Part shown: in pieces, positions 42,399 through 51,163 of the stretch
Layout of the letters: the number at the start of each line of letters is the position of its first letter
How positions within the stretch are numbered: position 1 is the stretch's first letter
From: Akkermansiaceae bacterium UBA956
GTDB taxonomy: Bacteria > Verrucomicrobiota > Verrucomicrobiia > Verrucomicrobiales > Akkermansiaceae
Assembly (NCBI GenBank): GCA_002293145.1
Contig: DBCO01000020.1
Coordinates: 1 to 64,000 of the forward strand
DNA length: 64,000 nucleotides
Reading direction: 5' to 3'
The notes under the pieces: model-generated
Database searches by the model: none
The model's input: the letters and a program-made list of their open reading frames with translations, nothing else
Told to the model about the DNA's origin: nothing
Translations under genes and position numbers: made by a program

Positions 42399-42680
42399 TT
42401 ACGATTCCCACCACGGGCGGCGGGCCTCGCGGTTGGCGAGCATTTCAGTACGATAGGCCTCAGCTTCTTCGGCGACGAGTCCGCCGCCTTCTTGGAGCCA
42501 TTCGAGAGCCTCAAGTGGCGATAATGTTTGTTCTTCTGTATCAGCTTTTTCCTTTAGTTGACGAATGGCGCGGCGGATCACCTCCGCCTTCGAAATGTTC
42601 CATTTTTCACTCAAATCCTTCAACGCTTGGATCGTCCAAGCGTCTAATGCCATACTAGTTCTTGTTAGTGAGTAACTCAT
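42399..42680 (-). CDS. ribbon-helix-helix (CopG-like) antitoxin
   Basis: 93 residues. The RHH DNA-binding core is LDAWTIQALKDLSEKWNISKAEVIRRAIRQLKEKAD (about 12-47). A flexible tail (LSPLEALEWLQEGGGLVAEEAEAYR) would bind the PIN toxin encoded next. Start at 42680 or the ATG nine codons later (MALDAW). It presumably represses its own promoter as well as neutralising the toxin. Confidence 0.8.
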   Translation of the reverse strand: MSYSLTRTSMALDAWTIQALKDLSEKWNISKAEVIRRAIRQLKEKADTEEQTLSPLEALEWLQEGGGLVAEEAEAYRTEMLANREARRPWWES

Positions 42681-42724
42681 GAGGTAATTATGTGGTAACT
42701 ACGGGAAAAGGCAAGATAAAAGTT

Positions 42725-43288
42725 TTAAGAATATTGTTTGAGCAAGTCAGCTGCCTTATCAGGGCTGATGCCTTCATGGAAATCATCATTGACCAAACAG
42801 ACTGGTGCGGTGCCGCAGGAGGCAAGGCACTCGGCAAATTCGACAGAGAAACCACCGCAGGGCGAAACGCTGATCGGGTGGTGATGGGAATCAGACTGTG
42901 AGCGATCGATGCCCGTGAGTTCACAGAGTTTTCCCATCAATTCGTAGGAGCCACCCATGGCGCAGGAAAGGGTGCGGCAGACGCGAATGTGAAATTTTCC
43001 CGGGGCCGATTGGCGGAATCCGGGGTAAAATGTCACCACTTCGAGCACCTTGATCGGCTCGATGCCAATTTTTGCAGCGACCCAATCGATCGCAGCGGCG
43101 GAGATGAATCCATGGTGATGTTGGATGTAGTGGAGTAGCGGTAGGACAGCCGAGCGTTTTTGGTTGTCGGGAAACTGAGCGAGGCGCTTGGTGGCATCTG
43201 CTTCCAGTTCTGCGGTGACCGCGAATGGGGCAAAATGCTTGGTGCCAGGAGTTTCGTCAGAGGCGATGTTGTGATCGAGTGATGACAT
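42725..43288 (-). CDS. nuoE: NADH-quinone oxidoreductase subunit E
   Basis: 187 residues. Thioredoxin-like [2Fe-2S] subunit (N1a). The cluster cysteines lie in VCRTLSCAMGG and ECLASCGTAP. The helical N-terminal part (LAQFPDNQKRSAVLPLLHYIQHHHGFIS) binds nuoF/G. Transcribed before nuoF, with the toxin-antitoxin pair between the two. Confidence 0.92.
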   Translation of the reverse strand: MSSLDHNIASDETPGTKHFAPFAVTAELEADATKRLAQFPDNQKRSAVLPLLHYIQHHHGFISAAAIDWVAAKIGIEPIKVLEVVTFYPGFRQSAPGKFHIRVCRTLSCAMGGSYELMGKLCELTGIDRSQSDSHHHPISVSPCGGFSVEFAECLASCGTAPVCLVNDDFHEGISPDKAADLLKQYS

Positions 43289-43306
43289 GAATGATAAAAG
43301 CGAGAA

Positions 43307-43996
43307 TTACTTGACGAGTTTTTTTATCTGATTGAGGTCAGTCGTTTTTGCGACAATTTCTCCTTCGAGATCGCAAACAACAACGGAGGGGATACCTGTA
43401 ACACCGTGGGCGAATTTTTTCTTGAATTTCGGTGCTTTTGACAATTCCAATTGAGGCCAAGGCATGCTCTTACTGGTAGCGTATTCTTCCATAGCTTCTT
43501 CATCTTGGTCGGAGCTAATCAGAATGAGCTCAAAGTTGTTGTTGTTTGGTTTAGTCTCATTGTAGAATTTAACTAAGCTTGGAGTGAATTGTTGGCATGG
43601 ACCGCACCATGAGGCAGTGTAGTAGAAAATGTAGTATTTGGTGGGCTTGGCGAAATCTTTACAATCTTTCAATTTCTTTCCATCAAGCTTTACCAAGTTC
43701 CCGTCTATAATGTCGTCAAATACTGATGCGGCACCTGCTTCGGCAGTGTCATCTTCTTTGACAAGTGCGGCAGCTGCGGTTTGCAATTTTTCGGCACTGG
43801 CTTCGTCGAGGTCCGCCATTTTAATCTTGACGGTTTTACCGTTTTTCATCCGAAATTCCCCAGCTAGATCATCGCCTTCGCCTGTGGTCTTGACGAGTTC
43901 GAGTTGGGCGGTGCGTCCATCTTTGCTGGTCCACGCATCAGAGGCAGCAAAAGAAGAAACAGTGAGTAATGCGGTTGCGAGTAGTAGAATTTTCAT
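43307..43996 (-). CDS. exported thioredoxin-like protein with an SHD1-like N-terminal domain
   Basis: 229 residues from ATG 43996. Signal peptide (1-18), SHD1-like domain (about 20-72, WTSKDGRTAQLELVKTTGEGDDLAG...KIKMADLDEAS) of the kind common in the PVC superphylum, then a thioredoxin/nucleoredoxin fold with WCGPC (Cys131, Cys134). A periplasmic thiol oxidoreductase is likely. It sits between nuoD and nuoE and might serve complex I or cytochrome maturation, but only the position supports that. The longer frame to 44062 runs into the end of nuoD. Confidence 0.85.
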   Translation of the reverse strand: MKILLLATALLTVSSFAASDAWTSKDGRTAQLELVKTTGEGDDLAGEFRMKNGKTVKIKMADLDEASAEKLQTAAAALVKEDDTAEAGAASVFDDIIDGNLVKLDGKKLKDCKDFAKPTKYYIFYYTASWCGPCQQFTPSLVKFYNETKPNNNNFELILISSDQDEEAMEEYATSKSMPWPQLELSKAPKFKKKFAHGVTGIPSVVVCDLEGEIVAKTTDLNQIKKLVK

Positions 43997-44049
43997 AACT
44001 TTGTTAAAATAGCATATTTGATCGGCAAAGAAAGCAGGGAAATAAGGTG

Positions 44050-45300
44050 TTAACGGTCGCACTCGCCCATCACGAAGTCGAGAGAGCCTAGAATCGCGGG
44101 GATGTCCGAGATCATGTGACCGGGGAGTAACTTCGAGACGAGAGCGAGGTTGCAGAAGGAGGGGCTGCGGATCTTGAGTCGGTTCGGTACGCCGCCGCCT
44201 TTAGAATGGATGTAGAAACCGAGTTCGCCTTTGGGGTTTTCGTGACCGAAATAGACTTCGCCCTCTGGCGCGGAAATGCCTTGAGTGGCGACGATGAAGT
44301 GGTGGATCAGTTCCTCCATGCTCATCATGACTTTTTCCTTGTTCGGCAGCATCGATTTGCTATCGGCCAGATTGACCGGGCCCGCGGGCATGGTATCCAG
44401 CACTTGGCGACAAATCTTGATCGACTGGCGCATTTCTTCCATACGAATTTGGTAGCGCGAATAGCAGTCGCCCTCCTCGGCGATCGGGATGTCGAAATCG
44501 TATTTTTCGTAGCCGAGATAGGGTCTGTCTTTCCGCAAGTCACGAGAGCATCCGGAAGCGCGTAGATTCGGACCGGTGAGGCCCCAAGAAATGGCATCTT
44601 GTTGCGAAATTACGCCGACATCAGCCATGCGGTCGATGAAGATTTTGTTGCGGTCAAGCAGTTTGGCGACCTCTTCAATGGTGATAGCGCATTCATCGAG
44701 GAAAGTGCGCACCGATTGCTCGAAACCTGCGGGCATGTCGCGCATTTGGCCACCGACGCGGGTGTAGGAAGTGGTGAAACGGGCACCAGTGAGTTGTTCA
44801 CAGAGGTTGTAAATTTTTTCGCGTTCGGTGAAGGTATAGAGGAAAACTGTCATCGCTCCGACGTCCATCGCGCAGACGCCGACGCCGAGCAGGTGAGCAG
44901 AAATGCGTGCGAGCTCACAGCAAAGAACACGCAGTGCTTGGCCGCGCGGTGGCAGCTCCCAGCCCATGAGTTTTTCCACGGCGCAGGCGTAGGCGACGTT
45001 GTTCGCTAGTGGAGCGAGGTAGTCGAGACGGTCGGTGTAGGGCACAAACTGATTGTAGTGCATGTTTTCCGCGATCTTTTCGTCACCACGATGGAGGAAG
45101 CCGATGTCTGGCTCGGCGCTGATGATCGTCTCGCCGTCGAGCTCAAGGATCAAACGCAGCACGCCGTGAGTGGCTGGGTGAGATGGGCCCATGTTGAGCG
45201 TCATGCGTTCCCCATGCATGTCCGAGGTCTCGGCATTGTAATCGTCGTGGCCGCGTGCGGCTTTGGCGAGGGTATCGGGTGCTTCGTATTCAGTTTTCAT
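44050..45300 (-). CDS. nuoD: NADH-quinone oxidoreductase subunit D
   Basis: 416 residues. 49-kDa-type subunit forming the quinone pocket with NuoB. Motifs: MGPSHPATHGVLRLILELDGE, GFLHRGDEKIAE, and the quinone-site His/Tyr environment. Stand-alone NuoD, not fused to NuoC. Neither nuoB nor nuoC lies in this window. Confidence 0.95.
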   Translation of the reverse strand: MKTEYEAPDTLAKAARGHDDYNAETSDMHGERMTLNMGPSHPATHGVLRLILELDGETIISAEPDIGFLHRGDEKIAENMHYNQFVPYTDRLDYLAPLANNVAYACAVEKLMGWELPPRGQALRVLCCELARISAHLLGVGVCAMDVGAMTVFLYTFTEREKIYNLCEQLTGARFTTSYTRVGGQMRDMPAGFEQSVRTFLDECAITIEEVAKLLDRNKIFIDRMADVGVISQQDAISWGLTGPNLRASGCSRDLRKDRPYLGYEKYDFDIPIAEEGDCYSRYQIRMEEMRQSIKICRQVLDTMPAGPVNLADSKSMLPNKEKVMMSMEELIHHFIVATQGISAPEGEVYFGHENPKGELGFYIHSKGGGVPNRLKIRSPSFCNLALVSKLLPGHMISDIPAILGSLDFVMGECDR

Positions 45301-45354
45301 GAGAAATGTTAGTTTAAAAAGTGCTTGGGAAAGGGTGATGTAATGCTATGATTG

Positions 45355-45561
45355 TTATTGGTTGACGGCCTCCATTTCCTTCAAAGGAAACGAAGAAGTG
45401 ACAAAGTCAGCATTTGGTAAATTTTGTCTATACCGCTGGTACATTGCTTGATTGATCAGAAGAGAAACGGATCTCACCACAGTAGGACTTTTTTTGCGCT
45501 CACCAGTGGCATGCATAACTGCACGAAGCAAATGATCGTCGATGTTGAGAGTGGGCTTCAT
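45355..45561 (-). CDS. solo VapB/RHH-type antitoxin-like protein
   Basis: 68 residues from ATG 45561 (MKPTLNIDDHLLRAVM), 20 nt past the nuoN stop. The LNIDDHLLRAVMHATGERKKSP pattern with a beta strand plus helices resembles VapB/MetJ-like antitoxins. No toxin gene is adjacent. It sits between nuoN and nuoD. It could be an orphan left after toxin loss. Confidence 0.6.
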   Translation of the reverse strand: MKPTLNIDDHLLRAVMHATGERKKSPTVVRSVSLLINQAMYQRYRQNLPNADFVTSSFPLKEMEAVNQ

Positions 45562-45579
45562 ATCACGGCAATACAGCAT

Positions 45580-47061
45580 TTACAGGCCTTTGAGTAAATT
45601 CATCAGTGGTTGTTGCCAGACGCCAAAGACCAGGATGGCGACGGTGAGGACGGTGAGTGCGAAGGAAAATATCGATGTGGTGTCGAACGGAACGGAGTCT
45701 TTGTGGTTCGGAGCATTCCACCAGATTGCACGCAGGACTTTGAAATAGTAGTAAAATCCAGCGGCGGCAGCGATGGCGGCGATGATCACGGGAATCCACA
45801 TCTGCGAGGCCATGGCGGCCTGGAAGACGAAGAATTTTCCGAGAAAACCAACAGTGAGCGGCACACCAGCGAGCGAGGCCATGATCACGGTGGCGGCAAC
45901 AGCGAGAATCGGATTACGCTTGGCGAGGCCATCGAGGGCATCGATGTTGTCCGAGCCACTTTGCACGCGGATGATGTTGAGGATGAAAAAAGCGGCCATT
46001 GTCATGATCAGGTAGCTGGCGAGGTAGAAGCCGACGATTTTTGCTGAAGAAAGGCCATCTTCACCGCTACGATTGGCGGCGATGGCGAGCAGGATAAATC
46101 CGGCATTGGCAATCGATGAATAGGCGAGTAGGCGCTTGAAGTTGTTTTGCGGAATGGCACCAAAGTTGCCGATAATCAAGGTAAGGCAAGCGAGGATCAC
46201 CAAGGCGGAGAAAATTTTACCAGCATAGGGGCAGTGCGAGAATGGCGCGAGGAAACTAATCAATGCCATGAAGCCTGCAGCCTTTGAGCCGATCGAAAGA
46301 AATGCCGTAGTCGGGGTAGGGGCACCTTGGTAGACATCAGGAATCCAGAAATGCATCGGTGCGGCACCCACTTTGAAGCCGAGCGCGATAATCACGAGTG
46401 CGACTCCGAAAAGTAGCGGCGTGCCAGGAGTGGCTTCGTCGCCAGCAGCTAAGGTGATTTGAGCGAGATCGAGAGATCCCGTAGCACCATAAATCCAAGC
46501 GATGCCGTAAACGAGGAAACCAGTCGAAAGTGCGCCGAGGATGAGGTATTTCACGCCAGCTTCGAGTGATCCAACGTTGCGCTTCATGAAGGCGACGAGG
46601 ATGTAAAACGTGACGGTGAGCAATTCGAGCGAGACAAATAGTAACGCAAGGTTTTTGGCGGAGGCCATCCACATCATCGCTGCGGTGGCAATGATGATCA
46701 GTGAGTAGTATTCGCCCGTTCCTTCTTCTGAGCCCTTGTCACCAGAAAATTTGGCCAGTATAGAGCGGTAATCGACTGCGAGGATCAGCACGAAAACCGC
46801 CGTTACCAGTGCGATGATTTTGTAAAAACGTGCAGCGGCATCGAATTTGTAGAGATCCCACAGCGCATACTTAGCCCAGGCTTTGCCTTCGGAGGCATTA
46901 TCGGGACCGATGGCGCGGAAGGTGAGAGCTAGGATAAGGAGTAGGCCAACTATGCCGGCGAGACCGATCCAAGTTTTGCTTTTGCTAGGGACAAAGGCTT
47001 CCGCCACCAGCAAAAGGATGCCGAGCGTGACCGTGAGAGCTTCGAGATAATAAGCGGGCAT
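45580..47061 (-). CDS. nuoN: NADH-quinone oxidoreductase subunit N
   Basis: 493 residues. Antiporter-like proton-pumping subunit with about 14 membrane segments. Hallmarks: LEL in LALLFVSLELLTVTFYILV, the broken-helix GVALVIIALGFKVGAAPMHFWIPDVYQGAPTPT and LLAYSSIANAG. The start is 13 nt after the nuoM stop. Confidence 0.95.
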   Translation of the reverse strand: MPAYYLEALTVTLGILLLVAEAFVPSKSKTWIGLAGIVGLLLILALTFRAIGPDNASEGKAWAKYALWDLYKFDAAARFYKIIALVTAVFVLILAVDYRSILAKFSGDKGSEEGTGEYYSLIIIATAAMMWMASAKNLALLFVSLELLTVTFYILVAFMKRNVGSLEAGVKYLILGALSTGFLVYGIAWIYGATGSLDLAQITLAAGDEATPGTPLLFGVALVIIALGFKVGAAPMHFWIPDVYQGAPTPTTAFLSIGSKAAGFMALISFLAPFSHCPYAGKIFSALVILACLTLIIGNFGAIPQNNFKRLLAYSSIANAGFILLAIAANRSGEDGLSSAKIVGFYLASYLIMTMAAFFILNIIRVQSGSDNIDALDGLAKRNPILAVAATVIMASLAGVPLTVGFLGKFFVFQAAMASQMWIPVIIAAIAAAAGFYYYFKVLRAIWWNAPNHKDSVPFDTTSIFSFALTVLTVAILVFGVWQQPLMNLLKGL

Positions 47062-47074
47062 GATGGGAAAAGTG

Positions 47075-48520
47075 TTAGTGTAAGAGGTTCACCAAGATGT
47101 TGGGATAAAGGCCGACGACCAGCAAAGCTGCGGCCAACAATAAGGCTGGAAGTTGTTCGAGTAGCGGGATGTCAGTGGCGTTCACCGTACTGTTGACTGT
47201 GGGGCCTTGGAACGTTTTGCGGAAGACGCGCAGGACGTAAACCGCGCTCATCACTACGCCCCAGAGCGAGAGAATGGTAGCGATTTGCACGGGTTCCAAG
47301 GCCCCCCCGGCGCTGCGACCAAAAAATCCGGAGAGGAAGACCATCACTTCGCCCGAGAAATTCGCAAGGCCTGGGAGACCGAGCGATGCCATACCTGCGA
47401 TGCCAAAGAGGAAGGCGAGTCGCGGTGCTGGCTTGGCTAGACCGCCAAGATCGGCGAGGTCTAAGGTGCCCGTGCAGCGTTCGATGCGGTCGGCCAGACC
47501 GAACAGCATGGCGATGGAAATGCCGTGCGCAAACATCAACACCGAGGCGGCTGGGATGGCATAGGGATTTTCGACACCTGCGTGTTTCGAGGCGATCAAA
47601 GCGGCGATGGCAAGGAAAATGTAGCCCATGTGCATCACTGAGGAATGCCCGAGCATGCCATCGATGCGCTTTTGATTGATGGTCACAAAGCCGACCCACA
47701 AAATGTTGCCTAACAACAACACCAACAGCGGCGTGAGCCAAGCATTCATTCCCACAGGCACGAGGGGCACAGCGAGTTGCAACAAACCGTAAAGGCCGAA
47801 TTTTTTCAATACACCAGCGTGTAGCATCGCAGTCGGGGCAGGCGCACTCGCATAGGCTGGCGCGGCCCAGGAATGGAAGGGGAACAAGGAAACGAGCGTG
47901 CCGAATCCGATGATCAGCAGGGCAGCGATGGATTTTTGGGTGTTGTGGTCGATTTCCTGTGTTTGTTTGAGCATCTCGATCATGTTGTAAGTGCCGCACT
48001 CACGCGCCAACCAAACCAGACCAGCCAACAAAATCAGCGATCCTACGCCAAGATAGACTGTAATTTTCCAGGCGATTTCCTTGCGGCTACCGCGGCCGAG
48101 TAGACCGATCATCAGGAATGTTGGGATCAATGCCAATTCGTGGAAGGCGTAGAAGAAAAATAAATTGGTCGAGATGAATGCCCCGATCGCTCCTGCGGCG
48201 ATGAGCAAGCTCGATGCGTAATACAATTTCTCACGTCCCTCCGGAGCCTTGCCCGAAAAAACAGCGGCGGCCAGAACGATCACTGAGAGTGCGACCATGA
48301 TCGACGATGTGCCATTCAGAAATCCGAATGCCAAGTCCAGCGACGGAGTGCGTAGCACCGAGATTGACGAGGACCAGCAGTCGCACTGCCAAGTGAAGGC
48401 CGCGTAGAGACCAATCACCAGAGTGGAAACACCCGCAACACGAGCCGTGAGTCGTGCCGGCGAGCTAAAGATGATGGCAATCGCCGCGAGGAAGGGAATG
48501 AGAAATAGTATCGATAACAT
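47075..48520 (-). CDS. nuoM: NADH-quinone oxidoreductase subunit M
   Basis: 481 residues. Second antiporter-like subunit. Key regions: FYAFHELALIPTFLMIGLLG (conserved Glu of TM5) and FHSWAAPAYASAPAPTAMLHAGVLKKFGLYGLLQ (Lys of the broken helix). About 14 membrane segments. Follows nuoL. Confidence 0.95.
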   Translation of the reverse strand: MLSILFLIPFLAAIAIIFSSPARLTARVAGVSTLVIGLYAAFTWQCDCWSSSISVLRTPSLDLAFGFLNGTSSIMVALSVIVLAAAVFSGKAPEGREKLYYASSLLIAAGAIGAFISTNLFFFYAFHELALIPTFLMIGLLGRGSRKEIAWKITVYLGVGSLILLAGLVWLARECGTYNMIEMLKQTQEIDHNTQKSIAALLIIGFGTLVSLFPFHSWAAPAYASAPAPTAMLHAGVLKKFGLYGLLQLAVPLVPVGMNAWLTPLLVLLLGNILWVGFVTINQKRIDGMLGHSSVMHMGYIFLAIAALIASKHAGVENPYAIPAASVLMFAHGISIAMLFGLADRIERCTGTLDLADLGGLAKPAPRLAFLFGIAGMASLGLPGLANFSGEVMVFLSGFFGRSAGGALEPVQIATILSLWGVVMSAVYVLRVFRKTFQGPTVNSTVNATDIPLLEQLPALLLAAALLVVGLYPNILVNLLH

Positions 48521-48558
48521 GGTGGGTATAAAAGGGATTGAGTCGCAGAAAATTCAGA

Positions 48559-50358
48559 TCAGAAAACAATCAGGTAAATGATCACCAGCACGCCGAGACC
48601 GAGGAATGCAGCGTAGGTTTGTAGGTTGCCTGATTGCATGCGGCGGATCAGTAGACCGATGCCTTGGGCTCCGCGTGAGAGACCTCCAACAAAAAGTCCG
48701 TTGATGAGAAGCTCATCAAAGAAATGCACGATCGCGGCAAAGGCGTCTTGGAAATACTTGACGATGAAATTGTCGTAGAGACTGTCGATGTAGAAGCGAT
48801 TGCGGAAGAGGGGGAAGTTCAAGGGGTCTTTTTCTTTGCCGTTGTATAGGAAAAATCCTGCAAGCAATCCGAACACCAAGGTGACGACCGAGGCTGCAAG
48901 AACGATTGTTGGATGCTCGTGATGATTAGGTCGAATGGCGGAAAGTGTTTTGGCAATGTCCAACCCGCCAAGTTTTGTTGCCGAAAGCAATGCCATCGCA
49001 GCAAGCAAAATAAGTGGAATATACATCAATGGGCCGACCTCGTGTGCGTGATCGGCATTGTCGCTCTTGGTTTTGCCGAGGAAGGCGACGACAAACAAAC
49101 GAGTCATGTAGAACGTGGTGAGGAATGCAACAAACACGGCGATCCAGAAAAGAGCTTTGTTGTGTTCAAAAGCAGCGGAGAGAATTTCTTCCTTCGACCA
49201 AAAGCCAGAGGTCACAAAAGGCACCGCGATCAGGGCTGCGTAACCTAGGAAAAACGTGAAGCCGGTGATCGGCATTTTTTTCATCAGACCGCCCATTTTC
49301 CAGATGTCTTGTTCGTGGTGGCATGCGTAAATGACGGCACCAGAACCAAGGAACAATAGCGCCTTAAACCAGGCATGGGTAAAAAGATGGAACATCCCGG
49401 CATCGCCTGCGGTGAGACCGACGGTCATGACCATGTAACCGAGTTGGGAAAGTGTGGAATAAGCAAGGATGCGTTTAATATCATCCTGCTGCGTGGCCAT
49501 TAATGCTGCAACGAGCGCGGTAATCCCGCCGACCCAAGAAATGATGGTTCCTGCTAGGTTATCAAAGCAATCAGGCAAGGAAATTTGCACTCGGAAAAGC
49601 ATATACACACCTGCCGCGACCATGGTAGCGGCGTGGATTAGCGCGGAAACAGGCGTCGGGCCTTCCATCGCATCGGGAAGCCAGACGTGAAGAGGAAGTT
49701 GTGCGGACTTGCCGACAGCTCCGCAGAAAATGCACAACAAAGCGGCGACGAGTGCTCCCGTTGCAAGATCGGGTGGCAATTTCATTTCGTCGAAACTGAA
49801 TGTGCCAGTGATGTTCCAGAGTAAAAGGATGCCGATCATGAAACCAAAGTCACCGATGCGGTTGGTGAGGAAGGCTTTTTTCGATGCGTCGGCGGCTGAA
49901 TCTTTTTGATACCAGTGACCGATGAGCAGGTATGAGCTCAGTCCGACCAACTCCCAGAAGATGAAGGTCATGATGAAGTTGTTCGCCAACACGATGCCTG
50001 TCATCGAGAACATGAACAAGGAAAGCCCGGTGAAAAATCGTGCCTTGGCACCATCATCTTTCATGTAGGCTAACGAGAAAATATGCACCAACATGCCGAC
50101 TCCCGTCACCACGATCATCATGCCAGTGGACAGCTTGTCGATGGTGATCCCGATGTCGAGTGATAGCGGGCCGAGTTTGATCCATTGATAGGATTCGGGT
50201 GAACTAGTTGTGCCAAGTAAACTGAAGGCAATGCCAAAAGTCGCGACCGCAGATGCTGTCGAAAGCAATGCAGCAATCGTGTGTTGTTTTTGCAACAGCA
50301 CATAATTCAATGCTGCGACGAGCAAAGGAAGAAGTAGAAGAATCCAAGGAAGTGACAT
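48559..50358 (-). CDS. nuoL: NADH-quinone oxidoreductase subunit L
   Basis: 599 residues. Distal antiporter-like subunit with the long lateral helix. Motifs: FWELVGLSSYLLIGHWYQKD, HVWLPDAMEGPTPVSALIHAATMVAAGVYMLFR and ILAYSTLSQLGYMVMTVG. The C-terminal helix and a terminal membrane anchor (ILAAMALL... then YAAFLGLGVLVIIYLIVF) are present. The hitchhiker cassette precedes it and its left arm ends 45 nt from the start. Confidence 0.95.
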   Translation of the reverse strand: MSLPWILLLLPLLVAALNYVLLQKQHTIAALLSTASAVATFGIAFSLLGTTSSPESYQWIKLGPLSLDIGITIDKLSTGMMIVVTGVGMLVHIFSLAYMKDDGAKARFFTGLSLFMFSMTGIVLANNFIMTFIFWELVGLSSYLLIGHWYQKDSAADASKKAFLTNRIGDFGFMIGILLLWNITGTFSFDEMKLPPDLATGALVAALLCIFCGAVGKSAQLPLHVWLPDAMEGPTPVSALIHAATMVAAGVYMLFRVQISLPDCFDNLAGTIISWVGGITALVAALMATQQDDIKRILAYSTLSQLGYMVMTVGLTAGDAGMFHLFTHAWFKALLFLGSGAVIYACHHEQDIWKMGGLMKKMPITGFTFFLGYAALIAVPFVTSGFWSKEEILSAAFEHNKALFWIAVFVAFLTTFYMTRLFVVAFLGKTKSDNADHAHEVGPLMYIPLILLAAMALLSATKLGGLDIAKTLSAIRPNHHEHPTIVLAASVVTLVFGLLAGFFLYNGKEKDPLNFPLFRNRFYIDSLYDNFIVKYFQDAFAAIVHFFDELLINGLFVGGLSRGAQGIGLLIRRMQSGNLQTYAAFLGLGVLVIIYLIVF

Positions 50359-50377
50359 AAAGAAGATAGGTGTGACA

Positions 50378-50403
50378 ACTGATTACACTGATGAAACTGA
50401 TTA
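50378..50403. repeat. left inverted arm of GxxExxY cassette 1
   Basis: ACTGATTACACTGATGAAAC followed by TGATTA. Read on the minus strand it gives three ATCAGT cores at 9-10-nt spacing, and it covers the stop of the GxxExxY gene. Inverted relative to the right arm at 50796-50823. Confidence 0.75.
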
Positions 50404-50796
50404 TTTTTGATAAATATTAGCGACGCGTTTTACTGAAAGAGACGCCGGTTTGAAATTGAGAATAAGAGCGGTTTGGAGTTTGGTAATTGATAGATAAGAT
50501 AGTGTTTGTGCCATGTGCTGATCACTGATGGCACCGCTGACTTTAAGCTCAAGGATAACCTTGTTGTCAATGATGAGATCGGTTATGAGAGTGCCGACAA
50601 TCTTGTTGCGATAATGAACAGGAAAGCATTTTTGTTGTTCGAAGTTAATCCCAAGATACACCAGTTCGAGACACATGGCATTTTCATAAATTGATTCATC
50701 GAGTCCAGGTCCAAGAGCAGAGTGCACGGCCATAGCTGCACCGATAATTTTTTCGGTAAGCTCGCTGTGAGGATGTGTCTGCGGATCAAAACTCAT
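50401..50796 (-). CDS. GxxExxY protein (cassette 1, nuoL-nuoK junction)
   Basis: 131 residues of the GxxExxY family, a PD-(D/E)XK-like nuclease fold. GLDESIY gives the family name. The putative catalytic strand TDLIIDNKVILELKV keeps an Asp and the E-x-K pair, so a nuclease site could be intact. The C-terminal QTLSYLSITKLQTALILNF fits the family. Biological role unknown. Co-directional with the nuo genes, between nuoK and nuoL, with inverted repeat arms on both sides. Confidence 0.85.
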   Translation of the reverse strand: MSFDPQTHPHSELTEKIIGAAMAVHSALGPGLDESIYENAMCLELVYLGINFEQQKCFPVHYRNKIVGTLITDLIIDNKVILELKVSGAISDQHMAQTLSYLSITKLQTALILNFKPASLSVKRVANIYQK

Positions 50797-50823
50797 AAAT
50801 CAGTTAATCAGTGAAATCAGTGG
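50796..50823. repeat. right inverted arm of GxxExxY cassette 1
   Basis: Three ATCAGT cores in tandem on the plus strand (unit A-A-A-T-C-A-G-T-x, 9-10 nt). The same unit is found on the minus strand in the left arm. The arm covers the ATG of the GxxExxY gene and ends 7 nt from the nuoK stop. Confidence 0.75.
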
Positions 50824-50829
50824 TTTCTT

Positions 50830-51150
50830 CTAGCCTTTCAGAGTGGTGAGTTCATCCGTGTAAATCGTCTGACGCGAGCGATACAGCGCGACGATGATGG
50901 CGAGTCCGACGGCGACTTCAGCAGCGGCGACGGTGACAACGAAGAATACCAGCATTTGGCCATGCACATCGGGCAAGCCGTTGGGACTGGGATAAAAGCG
51001 AGAGAAGGCGATGAGTGTGAGGTTGGCCGCGCTGAGCATAAGCTCAAGGCACATGAATACGACGATGATGTTGCGACGCATCACCACGCCAGTGAGTCCG
51101 ATGGCGAACAAGAGTCCGGCGACGAGCAAGTAATGATTCAGAGTGGGCAT
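50830..51150 (-). CDS. nuoK: NADH-quinone oxidoreductase subunit K
   Basis: 106 residues with three membrane segments. GVVMRRNIIVVFMCLELMLSAANL carries the conserved Glu. Start at 51150, giving MPTLNHYLLVAG. The longer frame (to 51195) overlaps nuoJ. Confidence 0.93.
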   Translation of the reverse strand: MPTLNHYLLVAGLLFAIGLTGVVMRRNIIVVFMCLELMLSAANLTLIAFSRFYPSPNGLPDVHGQMLVFFVVTVAAAEVAVGLAIIVALYRSRQTIYTDELTTLKG

Positions 51151-51163
51151 GAGAAAAAAGTGA

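Noticed and set aside
42661..42724. Second inverted arm for the RHH-VapC pair
   Set aside because: The spacer upstream of the antitoxin does not contain an inverted copy of the AAGTCTAG-like units found downstream of vapC, so the cassette design could not be shown for this pair.
47172..47999. 275-codon minus-strand frame overlapping nuoM
   Set aside because: Arg/His/Cys-rich shadow of nuoM in another phase; nuoM fully explains the region.
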